Below, in pieces: positions 55,494-64,000 of a stretch of DNA of 64,000 nt; within the stretch, counting starts at the first letter, position 1, and the number at the start of each line of letters is the position of its first letter. This stretch comes from Providencia rettgeri (lineage in GTDB: Bacteria; Pseudomonadota; Gammaproteobacteria; Enterobacterales; Enterobacteriaceae). Both the position numbers and the translations under genes were made by a program. The DNA is taken from NCBI GenBank assembly GCA_900455085.1, contig UGTZ01000001.1, positions 3,564,501-3,628,500 on the forward strand, in the 5' to 3' direction. The notes beneath the pieces are model-generated. The model was not told the origin of the DNA and did not search any database. It worked only from the letters and a program-made list of their open reading frames with translations.

Positions 55494-55684
55494 GGGCACG
55501 GGTTGAATCTATCGAGCGCAACGAGTTAGAGCAATTTATTGCGCTGCGTCGTCATTACTATCCTCATGATAATGATGAAATTGATAGTTTGGCTCGTGCT
55601 GCATGGCTGAATAACCAACATTGGGAAAATATGCGCATTGCCGTGGCCAACGGCATTGCACTGGCGTTAAAGGGTGATAAATGA
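55490..55684 (+). CDS. Tail assembly chaperone, -1 frame extension
   Basis: A 64-residue open region in the -1 frame (LRARVESIERNELEQFIAL...), without its own start and ribosome site. Read through the slippery site it extends the 86-residue chaperone to 150 residues. It ends TGA overlapping the tape measure ATG (ATGA). The protein-like sequence and the position argue against a chance ORF. Confidence 0.78.
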   Translation: MRARVESIERNELEQFIALRRHYYPHDNDEIDSLARAAWLNNQHWENMRIAVANGIALALKGDK

Positions 55685-57757
55685 ACTCATTAGATTTTAC
55701 CTTAAGCTTAATTGATAACGTGACACAGCCGTTAAAACAAGCTCAGTCTGCGTTATCCAATTTTGCCAATGAGAGTCAAAAAGCCTTTACCCAAAGCGCC
55801 ATCGGCGTTGCAGGGTTAGCGGGTGCGTTGTTTTCCTTAAAAGGCTTACTTGATCCCGCGCTGCAAATGAATGAAGCGATACAGACCGCCAGTTTGCAAG
55901 GCGTGGATGCGAGCGCGATGAAAAACGTCACCCAAGCAGCGATGAAATTCAGTGCACAATATGGCAAATCCTCCGTGGAGTTTACCCAATCTGCGCTCAC
56001 CATTCGCAAGGCCATCCAAGGCGTGGCCGATAACGAACTGCCTTATTTAACCACCGTGACCAACACCACGGCCACCGCCTTAAAAAGTACCGCAGATGAA
56101 ACCACTGCCTATATGGGGCAGATGTTTTCGCAGTTTTCCACCTACGCCAACCAAGTTGGCAAAAGCCAATTTGCCGAAGAACTGGCAGGCAAAGCGCTGT
56201 ATATGTCGCAAACCTTTGGTACTTCAATGGCTGACATTACAGGGTTAATGGAGGGCGCAAGGTCGGCAGGGACTCACTTTGGCGTGGGTATCGATGAACA
56301 ACTGGCCGTGTTGGGGGAATTACAGCGCACATTGGGCAGCGAAGCCAGCAGCGCTTATGAGGGCTTTATGACAGGCGCGGCAGATGGTGCTAAAAAACTG
56401 GGACTGAGCTTTGTCGATGCGTCGGGCAAAATGAATTCCTTGCCGGAAATGTTGGGCAAATTACAGCAAAAGTACGGTAGCAATATCGACGGCAACCTCA
56501 AGGCGCAAAAAGAAATTGAGGCCGCCTTTGGGGATTCGGCCATTGTGGTGAAGCAGCTCTATGGCGATGTGGATGTGTTACGCAAAAACATCACCGCCTT
56601 GGGCGCGAACGATGGCATGAAACGCACCCGTGAAATGGCCGAGCAATTGGCCGACCCGTGGGAACGCTTAATGGCCATTTGGACTAATGTGCGTGTAGCT
56701 GTCGGCATGACGCTATTACCTGTCATTAATCCACTGGTGAATAAAATTGCAGAGATGGGTCTAACCGTCCAACGTTGGCTCATCTTGTTCCCCAATATCG
56801 CCAAGTATGTGGGCTATATCGCCACCAGTATTACAGGCGTGGCGGCTGCGGGAGCGATAGCTAATATCGTAATGGGCATTAGCAAATTTATTTGGGCGGG
56901 ATTAGTGGTGGTCTGGAAACTGAGCCTTGCCACGTTGAAATTAATCCCTGGTGCAGTTTGGCTGGCCAATAAAGCGATGGTGATTTGGCAGGCCACCTTA
57001 AAACTGTTGCGCGGTACTTTGTTGGCGCTACGGATGGCGGCTATCACTGCAGGTATTGGTTTTAACCTGATGAGTTTGCCCATCATTTTGATTCTCGGGG
57101 CAATTGCGTTATTAGGCGTGGGCATTTATTACCTGATTAAACACTGGGATGCAGTAAAAGCAGCCATCCAAGACACCACAACATTTAAAGTGTTGGCCGC
57201 AGTTGTGATGGCAGTTGGCCAAGTGTTTAGTGATGTATGGGAATGGATTGGCCAAGGTTGGGAAACCCTGTGCAATTGGTTTGGTGAGTTTTCATTAACC
57301 GAAACCTTTGAGACCGTCGCCAACAGCATCCGCGATATTTTCGGCAAGGTGTGGGCGTGGGTAAAACAGACCTTTGCAGATATCTATAACTCGTTTGTCG
57401 ATACCTTAAATTATTTGCCCGGTGTTGAGATTGAACGCATGGAGGTCAACACCCCTGCCGCCCAAGCCACCAATAGCGTGCCTGATGTTGAGGGCATGGC
57501 AGCGGTCGATATTATTCGACAGCAACAATTATTTATGCAGGCACAAGTTGAACAAGCGGAGCCCATCACCAATACACAAATATTGACGGGCAAACAGCTC
57601 AAAGGCATTGATAAAAATGGCATGGGGGAAAAATGCCGTGGGGTCAACAACCAGTCATGTCGATAACAGTCGAAATTATGAAAATGTGGTCATTAAAGTT
57701 GAAACAATGCCATCACCACAACAATTAACGGAATATGAGATGTTAGCGCATGGATAG
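55681..57757 (+). CDS. Tail tape measure protein (frame broken by one base)
   Basis: A tape measure of 691 residues after correction; it sets tail length. N-terminus MNSLDFTLSLIDNVTQPLKQ, TP901-like core, and several hydrophobic helices in the middle (residues 370-490). The frame stops at 57666, but another frame continues to 57757 through NAVGSTTSHVDNSRNYENVV. Removing one G of the G5 at 57624-57628 (or one A of A5 at 57612-57616) joins them. The corrected end overlaps the next gene by eight bases, as expected. Confidence 0.88.
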
Positions 57758-58082
57758 CCAATACATTGATTTATTAATCACTCAGCGTGATTTTACCTTG
57801 AATTCAGGCAGTGAGCCGATTTTGTGCAATAACCGTGTTTCCATCGCCCAAGATTGTGTCCATGCCATTATGGAAAGCGGCTTGGCCACACAACTGGTGG
57901 GCGAACGAAGCCCCACATTACGGGCTGATATTCGCAACCAAATTGAGATGCTTGTCGAAAATGACGAGCGGATTGTCCCAGGGACAATTTCCATTTACGA
58001 AGAGTCGCCCGTGAAATTGTGGATCACTGCGGAAACTTACGATTTTGGTCGCATGGATGTGGGTGTCGATTATGGCGACTAA
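57750..58082 (+). CDS. Baseplate protein (DUF2590)
   Basis: A 110-residue protein of the DUF2590 family found in HP1-like phages, in the place of the P2 gpW/gp25-like baseplate wedge. It starts MDSQYIDLLITQRDFTLNSG. It overlaps both the corrected tape measure gene and the baseplate J gene. Confidence 0.75.
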   Translation: MDSQYIDLLITQRDFTLNSGSEPILCNNRVSIAQDCVHAIMESGLATQLVGERSPTLRADIRNQIEMLVENDERIVPGTISIYEESPVKLWITAETYDFGRMDVGVDYGD

Positions 58083-59256
58083 ACCCAACATTGATTATGA
58101 AAAAGTCCTGCAAGATAGCGGGATGCCAACCACCGAGGCAGAAATTCACGCGCAATTTAATCAAGTGGTGGTCGATGAGGGGTTAGTAACCAATACCTCA
58201 CGAATGTCCCCGTTTTGGCGACTGATTACTACCATTGTGACCAAACCCGTGATGTGGTTAAAAGAGGCCTTGGTCAATGTCGTCATGCGCAATATGTATT
58301 TGGCCACGGCATCAGGGGCATGGCTTGATTTGTTTGCTTGGGGCGTCAACTTAACCCGCAAATCTGCCACCCAAGCCCATGGTGTGATCCGCTTTTATAA
58401 AGTGGCAGGCGCTAGCGCAGTGACTGTGCCCAAAGGCACCATCATCCAAACGGAGCGCATCGCGGGGGTGATTTACAGCGTGAGCACCACCCAAGCCGTG
58501 GAGATTGCCGCAGGCCAGCAAAGCCAATTAATCCCTGTGATTGCGGATATGGCAGGCGGTGCGCACAACCTCGCCCCAGGCTATTTTCGTATTTTGCCCG
58601 TGGCCGTCGCAGGGATAGAACAGGTGCAAAGTGAAAATGACTGGTTAACGACGCCAGGCGCGGATGCCGAAAGCGATGATGACTTGCGTGACCGCTGCCG
58701 CAACCAATTCAATTTAGTAGGGAATTACCATACCGATGCGGTTTATCGCGGCATGATAGCCAGCCTTGTGGGCTTGAGCATTGACCGCATTTTCTTTTTG
58801 CATGATGCACCACGTGGTGCAGGTACCGCCAATGCGTATTTGTTATTAGACAGTGGCGTGGCAAGTCAGCCTTTTATCGACCAAGTGAATGACTACGTGA
58901 TGAAACATGGCCATCACGGCCACGGTGATGACATGCAGTGCTTTGCCATGCCAGAAACACAGCATGCGTTAGTTTTAACCGTATTCGTCGATAACCTCGG
59001 CAACTTTAGCGCAGAGCAACTGGGCAGCTTAAAAAATGAGGTGAACGATTTGGTGCGCTGTGCCTTTCGTGAAAACAGTTTGTACCAGGTCAAACAAACA
59101 TGGCCATATTCACGGTTTTCATTTTCGAACTTGGGGCGCGAGCTGCACCGCCAGTTTAGTGATATTCAGTCACTGCATTTCTCATTGGGAGATATTACCA
59201 GCGAGCTCAATGTACCCCGCTTAACATCGTTAGTGGTTGAGGTGAAAAATGTCTGA
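58072..59256 (+). CDS. Baseplate J-like protein
   Basis: A 394-residue baseplate J/gp47-family wedge protein. Segments TASGAWLDLFAWGVNL, VPKGTIIQTER and ESDDDLRDRCRNQFNL are typical. I chose the ATG at 58072, overlapping the previous gene by 11 bases; an earlier in-frame start would overlap more. Confidence 0.9.
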   Translation: MATKPNIDYEKVLQDSGMPTTEAEIHAQFNQVVVDEGLVTNTSRMSPFWRLITTIVTKPVMWLKEALVNVVMRNMYLATASGAWLDLFAWGVNLTRKSATQAHGVIRFYKVAGASAVTVPKGTIIQTERIAGVIYSVSTTQAVEIAAGQQSQLIPVIADMAGGAHNLAPGYFRILPVAVAGIEQVQSENDWLTTPGADAESDDDLRDRCRNQFNLVGNYHTDAVYRGMIASLVGLSIDRIFFLHDAPRGAGTANAYLLLDSGVASQPFIDQVNDYVMKHGHHGHGDDMQCFAMPETQHALVLTVFVDNLGNFSAEQLGSLKNEVNDLVRCAFRENSLYQVKQTWPYSRFSFSNLGRELHRQFSDIQSLHFSLGDITSELNVPRLTSLVVEVKNV

Positions 59257-59911
59257 CTTTCACGAAAAACTTAAACGCCTTGCACTGCCAAGTTGGATGG
59301 ACAAAGGCGAGCCCGCCAAGCTACTGGCGGCATTACGTCGCTTCTGGTCATTGATTTACGGCTGGCTAACGTGGCCATTAGCGCAATTGGGCGCTGAAAC
59401 CTGCACAGAAGCATTACTGAACTTACTGGCATATCAGCGGGATATTCAGCGCTTCAATGGTGAGCCATTGGACTTATACCGCAAGCGGGTGAAATACGCC
59501 TTTATCAACGCTAAAGACAGTGGCAGCGTGGCGGGGTTTATCGCCATTTTTGAACGGTTAGGCATAGGTAAAGTGCTGATTAAAGAGCGCCAGCCGCACA
59601 TTGATTGGGATGTGATTATTCTCGTGCTCAATGATGAGCAGCTCTCACGTGCCCCTGATTTGCTGATCAACATCATTTATCAATATGGGCGCACATGCCG
59701 ACGCTATCAGTTTGAAGTGATTAACGATTATCAACTGAATATGCGAGTGGGCAGCATTGAGGGCGAGCACATCAGCTATCACGCAAAACTGCCTATGCCT
59801 ATTTTAACGCTGCGAGTGGGTGAAATTGCCAGTGATATTCAAATTAGTTATGCGACGCTGCAAGGAAGCAGCGCACCCAATATGACCTATGGGGCATCAT
59901 TAAAAGGATAA
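59249..59911 (+). CDS. Tail protein gpI-like
   Basis: A 220-residue protein (MSDFHEKLKRLALPSWMDKGEPAKL) in the position of P2 gpI, the baseplate wedge tip after J. It overlaps J by eight bases. The sequence matches the HP1-like tail group by position more than by any motif I can state. Confidence 0.75.
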   Translation: MSDFHEKLKRLALPSWMDKGEPAKLLAALRRFWSLIYGWLTWPLAQLGAETCTEALLNLLAYQRDIQRFNGEPLDLYRKRVKYAFINAKDSGSVAGFIAIFERLGIGKVLIKERQPHIDWDVIILVLNDEQLSRAPDLLINIIYQYGRTCRRYQFEVINDYQLNMRVGSIEGEHISYHAKLPMPILTLRVGEIASDIQISYATLQGSSAPNMTYGASLKG

Positions 59912-59914
59912 ATT

Positions 59915-61219
59915 ATGTCATCAGTCATTACCCTTGAATTTGAGCACTACAAAGCGCAGGAAGCCGCAACAGGTAAACCCATCATTTTAGATGAATTTGT
60001 GTTTGCCTTAGTGCCAAATTTAGACCCTAAGAAACCCATTGAACGCACCGAACAACTACCCGATGCTAAACACATTGTGCATCGCCAAGCGGTAAATAAA
60101 GCGGGATTAGTCAGCGAAAATGCGGTGGCTTTCAGCGTAACGTTGGGCACGGAAATCGGTGATTTCGAATTTAATTGGATTGGGCTGTTGAACAAGGCTA
60201 ACAATTCCGTGGCGATGATCACCCATGCCCCGACACAAAAGAAACTGCGCACCCAAGGTGGCCAACAGGGCAACGTCTTAACCCGCTCATTTTTGCTGGA
60301 GTTTGACGGGGCTGCCAAAGATACCGCTATTAATACCACCGCAGAAACGTGGCAAATTGATTTCACGGCTCGCTTAACGGGGATTGATGAAGCGCAGCGG
60401 CTGATGAATACCGACAGTTACGGTGAGGCGGCTTTCTTTGGTTCTGCCTTTGAAGTCACTCGCGATGGCGAACAATTTACCGTGAATAGCGGTTTAGCCT
60501 ATGTGGGCGGTTTGCGTGGTGAGCTAGCTAAAAGCCAAGTGTTTAATAAACTGCGTGATACGCACATTTATGCGGATTTCAGCTATCAAGGTAACTTACT
60601 TAGCCAATGGCAAACGGTGGTTAAACTTACCACGGGCAACCAACTCAAACACTATGTGGATAGCCACGGATATGCCCATTTTGTATTTGCCATCGCGGCG
60701 ATTGATAAAACAGGGGTTATCACCGATTTGCGCCCACAAGGGGCGAAATGGGAACAAAGCATCGCGCAAATCAAACAGCAATATGCGCTAAAAAGTGAGA
60801 TGAAATCATGGCGCTATGTTGCCAAAGGCAATGAAACAACCCTCACCCCAAACGAGGTATTTCATCGCTGTTTGCTGTTTATTAATGGCCTTGAGCAATA
60901 CGCCAATTATTCTTTTGCCGTTGAAAACAATACGGTTTATTTAGCCGAGCCGTTGCTAAAAGACGACCACATTGAGGTATTGATTAATGTGCCGGTGATT
61001 AGCCCACGTGCATTACATGCCGGTTCTGAAACTGATGTGTTACGCAATGAAGTGGAGGCGCTCAGAACCACGGTGAAGAACTTGAAGGGAAAGGATTTTA
61101 TTAGCGCGGACAGCCAGAACTTAGCGGCCATCGGCTCTGATGAAAACATTTTTATTTCAGAAAAACAGTTGCAGCACATTCACGACATTGAAGTCGAAAC
61201 CACCATTAAAGGGAAATAG
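59915..61219 (+). CDS. Tail collar / fibre N-terminal protein (DUF3751)
   Basis: A 434-residue protein; the first 150 residues fit DUF3751, the fibre domain that attaches to the baseplate (VITLEFEHYKAQEAATGKPI, FNWIGLLNKANNSVAM). The C-terminus has no receptor-binding tip of its own, so distal fibre parts are encoded downstream. It follows gpI after three bases. Confidence 0.85.
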   Translation: MSSVITLEFEHYKAQEAATGKPIILDEFVFALVPNLDPKKPIERTEQLPDAKHIVHRQAVNKAGLVSENAVAFSVTLGTEIGDFEFNWIGLLNKANNSVAMITHAPTQKKLRTQGGQQGNVLTRSFLLEFDGAAKDTAINTTAETWQIDFTARLTGIDEAQRLMNTDSYGEAAFFGSAFEVTRDGEQFTVNSGLAYVGGLRGELAKSQVFNKLRDTHIYADFSYQGNLLSQWQTVVKLTTGNQLKHYVDSHGYAHFVFAIAAIDKTGVITDLRPQGAKWEQSIAQIKQQYALKSEMKSWRYVAKGNETTLTPNEVFHRCLLFINGLEQYANYSFAVENNTVYLAEPLLKDDHIEVLINVPVISPRALHAGSETDVLRNEVEALRTTVKNLKGKDFISADSQNLAAIGSDENIFISEKQLQHIHDIEVETTIKGK

Positions 61220-61224
61220 CGAAC

Positions 61225-61551
61225 ATGGCCATTAAACGTACTATCACACTGAATTTTAAAACCTCTGACGGTAAAACCTTACCTGCCTCTTTTGATGTGA
61301 GTGACGGTGAATCGACTTTTGAGGTCTGGAAAAAACTGCCAGGAAATGCAGCCAAAACAGAGGCGCAATTTTTCGCAGAACAAAAAGGCGCGCAAGGAGC
61401 AAAAGGTGATAAAGGTGATAAAGGTGACAAAGGCGACCGAGGGGCTCAAGGTGAAAAAGGCGCAACGGGCGGTCAAGGCGCAGCAGGAGCCGCAGGCGCA
61501 CAAGGTGCCAGTATCGTCAGCGTCTCAGTCCAAGTTAAAGAAAACCCGTGA
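61225..61551 (+). CDS. Collagen-like fibre protein
   Basis: A 108-residue protein: a 50-residue N-terminal domain followed by about 14 Gly-X-Y repeats (GDKGDKGDKGDR, GAAGAAGAQG) and a short tail. Such repeats form a collagen triple helix and are common in phage fibres. DNA repeats here reflect the coding repeats. Role: fibre shaft or connector. Confidence 0.8.
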   Translation: MAIKRTITLNFKTSDGKTLPASFDVSDGESTFEVWKKLPGNAAKTEAQFFAEQKGAQGAKGDKGDKGDKGDRGAQGEKGATGGQGAAGAAGAQGASIVSVSVQVKENP

Positions 61552-61559
61552 GGTGATGC

Positions 61560-61865
61560 ATGGCGAAAGGTCGCACGGTCACGCTGACGTTCAAAAACAG
61601 TGCTGGCACTAACTTGCCGCCTGTTTCTTTCGTGGTGAATGACGGTGAAAAAGGCGATAACGCCCATATTCAAGTCACGTCCATTATTCCAACGGTCAAG
61701 GGTGGCGAGGTTTCTTTTAACATCGGCAACGTGGTGGTGTTATCGGTACAAATTAATGGCATCACTCAGCCCCAAGGTTATGCGTACACCGTGGAGGGAG
61801 CCACATTGTATTTGGCCGAAGCGTTAAAAAATGGCGATTTTATTTCTATTGAGGTAACAAAATGA
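61560..61865 (+). CDS. Small fibre-associated protein
   Basis: A 101-residue protein, N-terminally related to the preceding collagen-like protein (both begin MA-KRT-type with TLTFK/TLNFK and a DGEK/DGES turn), but without the Gly-X-Y repeats. It overlaps the next gene by four bases. Beta-rich; no motif recognised. Likely a fibre or adaptor part. Confidence 0.65.
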   Translation: MAKGRTVTLTFKNSAGTNLPPVSFVVNDGEKGDNAHIQVTSIIPTVKGGEVSFNIGNVVVLSVQINGITQPQGYAYTVEGATLYLAEALKNGDFISIEVTK

Positions 61866-62434
61866 GCAAACCAACAGGGAAGTTGATCCGATTAACCGCA
61901 GGGAATGTCGGTGCGGTGCCCGTCGGGCGAAAAGTGAATAACAAACCGCTTAGCGCGGATATTTCGTTAAGTGCGGGTGATGTGGGAGCGTATAGCAAAA
62001 CAGAAACGGATAACAAAGTCGCGGATGCGAAAAAAGCAGGTACCGACGCACAAACTAAAGCCAATGCCGCCAGTACTGCCGCAACCAATGCCAATAATAA
62101 TGCCAATGGCCGTGTGCCAAGTGGCCGTAAAGTGAATGGTAAACCGTTAACGTCGGATATTACGTTAGGTGCGGGGGATGTGGGGGCGTACACCAAAGCA
62201 GAAACAGACAGCAAAATATCTATGTCATCGAATGGAGCTGTTATGAATATTCGAAGAGGAGCTCCAGTTAATCCACCTAAACAAAATGAATATGGACCAA
62301 AAGAAAGTCCGGCTGGTTGTATTGTTACGAGTGTTAGGCACGACCCGACAACATCTTATGGGATATTTTTTACTTACAGACCGCTTCAAATATTAGTTAA
62401 CGGAGCGTGGAAAACACTTGCGGGAGATGCGTAA
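61862..62434 (+). CDS. Tail fibre protein with repeated shaft motif
   Basis: A 190-residue fibre. Two copies of a shaft repeat, GRKVNxKPLxxDIxLxAGDVGAYxKxETDxK, are separated by an Ala/Asn-rich linker. From about residue 120 (near base 62218) the sequence becomes A+T-rich and unrelated: this tip (VMNIRRGAPVNPPKQ) is probably the exchangeable receptor-binding part. Its stop overlaps the next start as TAATG. Confidence 0.82.
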   Translation: MSKPTGKLIRLTAGNVGAVPVGRKVNNKPLSADISLSAGDVGAYSKTETDNKVADAKKAGTDAQTKANAASTAATNANNNANGRVPSGRKVNGKPLTSDITLGAGDVGAYTKAETDSKISMSSNGAVMNIRRGAPVNPPKQNEYGPKESPAGCIVTSVRHDPTTSYGIFFTYRPLQILVNGAWKTLAGDA

Positions 62435-62943
62435 TGCAATTAAATAATTTTATACAATACATACCTAACGATGAGAAAAAAATTCAAAATATCCAATATT
62501 TCATTTCTGATAATGGTATTGATTTTTATGAATCATTTGAAAAATTCAAACTAAAATATAAGATTGGTTTTGATAAACAAGGAATTATTAGAACCGTTTC
62601 TGAAGATATATCCGCTATCTATCCTTTGGGATTGAGTATCGTAGATATTGCTTTCCTACCCGATGATTTCAATATAGATGGGCAATGGGTATTTAAAAAT
62701 GGAGAGATAAAGCAATATATATTCACATTAGAAGAAGTTGTTTTTTTCGCCAATCAACAAAAAAAGACTCTTTTGGATAAAGCAGCAGCAACTATCGCAC
62801 CACTCCAAGACGCCATTGATTTAGGCATCGCCACCGATAAAGAGCTCAAACAGTTAAACGCATGGAAACAGTATCGCGTTGATTTAAACCGTATCGACAC
62901 TGCAAACGCCCCCGATATCGCATGGCCAGAGAAACCCCAATGA
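62434..62943 (+). CDS. Tail fibre assembly chaperone
   Basis: A 169-residue protein of the tail fibre assembly (Caudo_TAP/Tfa) group. The N-terminal part is A+T-rich and variable, while the C-terminal part is conserved: AAATIAPLQDAIDLGIATDKELKQLNAWKQYRVDLNRID ends in AWPEKPQ. It assists fibre trimerisation, matching the tip encoded just before. The start at 62434 is fixed by the TAATG overlap. Confidence 0.9.
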   Translation: MQLNNFIQYIPNDEKKIQNIQYFISDNGIDFYESFEKFKLKYKIGFDKQGIIRTVSEDISAIYPLGLSIVDIAFLPDDFNIDGQWVFKNGEIKQYIFTLEEVVFFANQQKKTLLDKAAATIAPLQDAIDLGIATDKELKQLNAWKQYRVDLNRIDTANAPDIAWPEKPQ

Positions 62944-63686
62944 ACGAGCCCCGTTATCAGTGGCATAAACAAAACATAAAAATGGCGGCAGGTTTGCCGC
63001 CGATCACTTGTTCCATTTTGCCTGTGCATCCGTTTATTTATGGTGTTGGTCAAACAAATAGCTCAGGTAGCTATCTCAGCCCCACCAATGCGATTAACCA
63101 TTTAGCGGATAAGCTCACAGGGGCTGGCCAAGTTTCGGTATTGGTGCTGATGGTCACAGGAAAAACATTTGCTGAATTTATGCAGCAATTATCGGCTTTT
63201 TCGGCCGTGTTTCCGCTGCCTGTTTTTGCCCAAGTTGAGCGAATGACCAGAACGGCACACACGTTGGCCACCACAAAAATGCAATTGCCAGGGAAAATGG
63301 CAAGCGGTTTACCTTTACCACAATCCCTATCAACGGCAACCAGCCGTATGGCGTCTAACGCACAATTAATTGAAGCAGCCAAAGCAGCCGCAAACCAGCC
63401 TAGCGGATTAGATAGCATGAAATCGGCACTGTCGGATTTTAGCCAACAAAAAGACAATGCCTTAAAACAGATGAGTGATGCCCTAAACGGACTTTTAGGC
63501 CAGTCAGCGACCGTTTGGGCATTTTCAGGTACGAATGATGCCAGCGTTTTAGCGGATAAAATGCGAAAAAATATCCCTGAACCTGATGCGGTATTTACCC
63601 TCGCCACCTTATTTGTCGGCAATGAAATTCACGCTTTAACAAGGATGTTAAATGACACAGACCATAACCCTTGCCCTGAACGGTGA
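62940..63686 (+). CDS. Phage tail-region protein, unknown
   Basis: A 248-residue protein starting MNEPRYQWHKQNIKMAAGLPP, overlapping the fibre chaperone as ATGA. It has a hydrophobic segment (GQVSVLVLMVTGKTFAEFM) and a helical C-terminal half. It stands where HP1-like phages have late tail genes. I do not recognise a function. Confidence 0.7.
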   Translation: MNEPRYQWHKQNIKMAAGLPPITCSILPVHPFIYGVGQTNSSGSYLSPTNAINHLADKLTGAGQVSVLVLMVTGKTFAEFMQQLSAFSAVFPLPVFAQVERMTRTAHTLATTKMQLPGKMASGLPLPQSLSTATSRMASNAQLIEAAKAAANQPSGLDSMKSALSDFSQQKDNALKQMSDALNGLLGQSATVWAFSGTNDASVLADKMRKNIPEPDAVFTLATLFVGNEIHALTRMLNDTDHNPCPER

Positions 63687-64000
63687 AGCTATCCCACTGA
63701 AAAACTTGGCCGTTACGCCCAGTATGATGTTCCAGGATAAAGACCAATCGGGACAATCCTCCAGTACGGCCGTAGCCGAGCAAGGTATCAAACCTAAAGA
63801 ACTGCGCATCACAGGCATTTTACCATTTACAGAACATAAGGCATTTTCGCGCCTTTTTGCGTTAGCGGAAGCCAAAGAAAACGGCAATTTAAAACGTTAT
63901 CGTGTGGCCAATTTGACGGCTCAAGCCATAAATTTTCGCATCGGCACATTCACCAATTCTATTGATGCTAGCAAAATTGAAGGGAAACAGGCGTGGCAAA
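63652..64000 (+). CDS. Baseplate complex-like protein (cut by window edge)
   Basis: The first 116 residues (MTQTITLALNGEAIPLKNLAVTPSMMFQDKD) are visible. It overlaps the previous gene by 35 bases. The segment ELRITGILPFTEHKAFSRLFALAEA fits proteins called baseplate complex proteins in HP1-like prophages; this is a weak match from memory. Confidence 0.6.
   Translation, partial: MTQTITLALNGEAIPLKNLAVTPSMMFQDKDQSGQSSSTAVAEQGIKPKELRITGILPFTEHKAFSRLFALAEAKENGNLKRYRVANLTAQAINFRIGTFTNSIDASKIEGKQAWQ

Larger units (their letters stand above)
34643..64000. mobile_element. P2/186/HP1-like prophage (incomplete, continues past the window)
   Basis: The region has a P2-type integrase, 186-type CI and CII, gene A rolling-circle initiator, Q/P leftward and O/N/M/L rightward, plus an HP1-like tail (DUF2586 sheath, DUF2597 tube). 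The left boundary is the tRNA-Ile2 3' half. The right end (later tail genes and second att) is not in the window. Apart from single-base indels and one antisense gene, all core functions seen are intact, so it may be an active prophage. Confidence 0.92.

Noticed and set aside
55494..55680. Gap without a gene, or a frame-broken chaperone gene
   Set aside because: The frame is entered by -1 slippage at A_AAA_AAC in correct phase, the known mechanism for this gene class, so neither gap nor sequencing error is needed.
61380..61510. Short tandem DNA repeats (AAAGGTGAT-like)
   Set aside because: They are the coding form of Gly-X-Y collagen-like repeats in an intact reading frame, not CRISPR or a separate repeat element. 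No CRISPR array or cas gene was seen in the window.

Overview
The window reads as a chromosomal piece of an enterobacterium of the Morganellaceae, most likely Providencia (P. rettgeri group). Reasons: an A+T-rich genome, a UreR-controlled urease operon with divergent ureR, a complete hydrogenase-2 (hyb/hyp) operon very close to the Escherichia coli genes, and a P2/186/HP1-like prophage. The species assignment is inference.

Layout. (1) 1-5949: truncated ureR (minus) and ureDABCEFG (plus), with two UreR-type sites between them. (2) 5950-6167: hairpin-rich convergent terminator region. (3) 6168-15964 (minus): hybO-hybA-hybB-hybC-hybD-hybE-hypA-hypB-hypC-hypD-hypE, the structural and maturation genes of a periplasm-facing [NiFe]-hydrogenase, with a perfect FNR box upstream; hypF lies further upstream (16557-18850). 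Both enzyme systems use nickel, and both UreE and HypB carry histidine-rich segments. (4) 19336-20266: secreted metallo-beta-lactamase-fold hydrolase. (5) 20621-33633 (plus): a 15-gene aromatic-catabolism cluster: Rieske ferredoxin, small HTH protein, Rieske oxygenase, SDR, IclR regulator, extradiol dioxygenase, ferredoxin reductase, MFS transporter, cupin, alpha/beta hydrolase, second SDR, aspartate-dehydrogenase-like protein, aldehyde dehydrogenase and ThDP enzyme. I cannot name its substrate. (6) 33739-34233: nucleoside deaminase. (7) 34643 to the window end: a P2-superfamily prophage joined to the 3' half of a tRNA-Ile2(CAU) gene.

Prophage plan. The leftward lysogeny block is cI, a membrane protein, int and a second membrane protein, with 4-nt overlaps from the first membrane gene onward. 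The rightward early block runs from an Apl/Cox-like gene and cII to replication gene A. A leftward two-gene cassette sits where P2 carries tin/old, followed by an Ogr/Delta-like activator, Q and P. Rightward come O N M L, R S, sheath, tube, the lysis cassette, tail chaperone, tape measure, baseplate and fibres. Three membrane proteins, one beside int and two in the tin/old position, are paralogues of each other and are the best candidate for an undescribed phage-exclusion or lysogenic-conversion system here. The tail chaperone has a canonical A_AAA_AAC slippery site giving a -1 frame extension.

Quality warning. I count 18 positions where one base must be added or removed, almost all in homopolymers, to restore a conserved protein. 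They hit housekeeping-like operons and the phage alike. Base-calling error is a better explanation than gene decay. Affected genes are annotated across their full span and the indel position is given.
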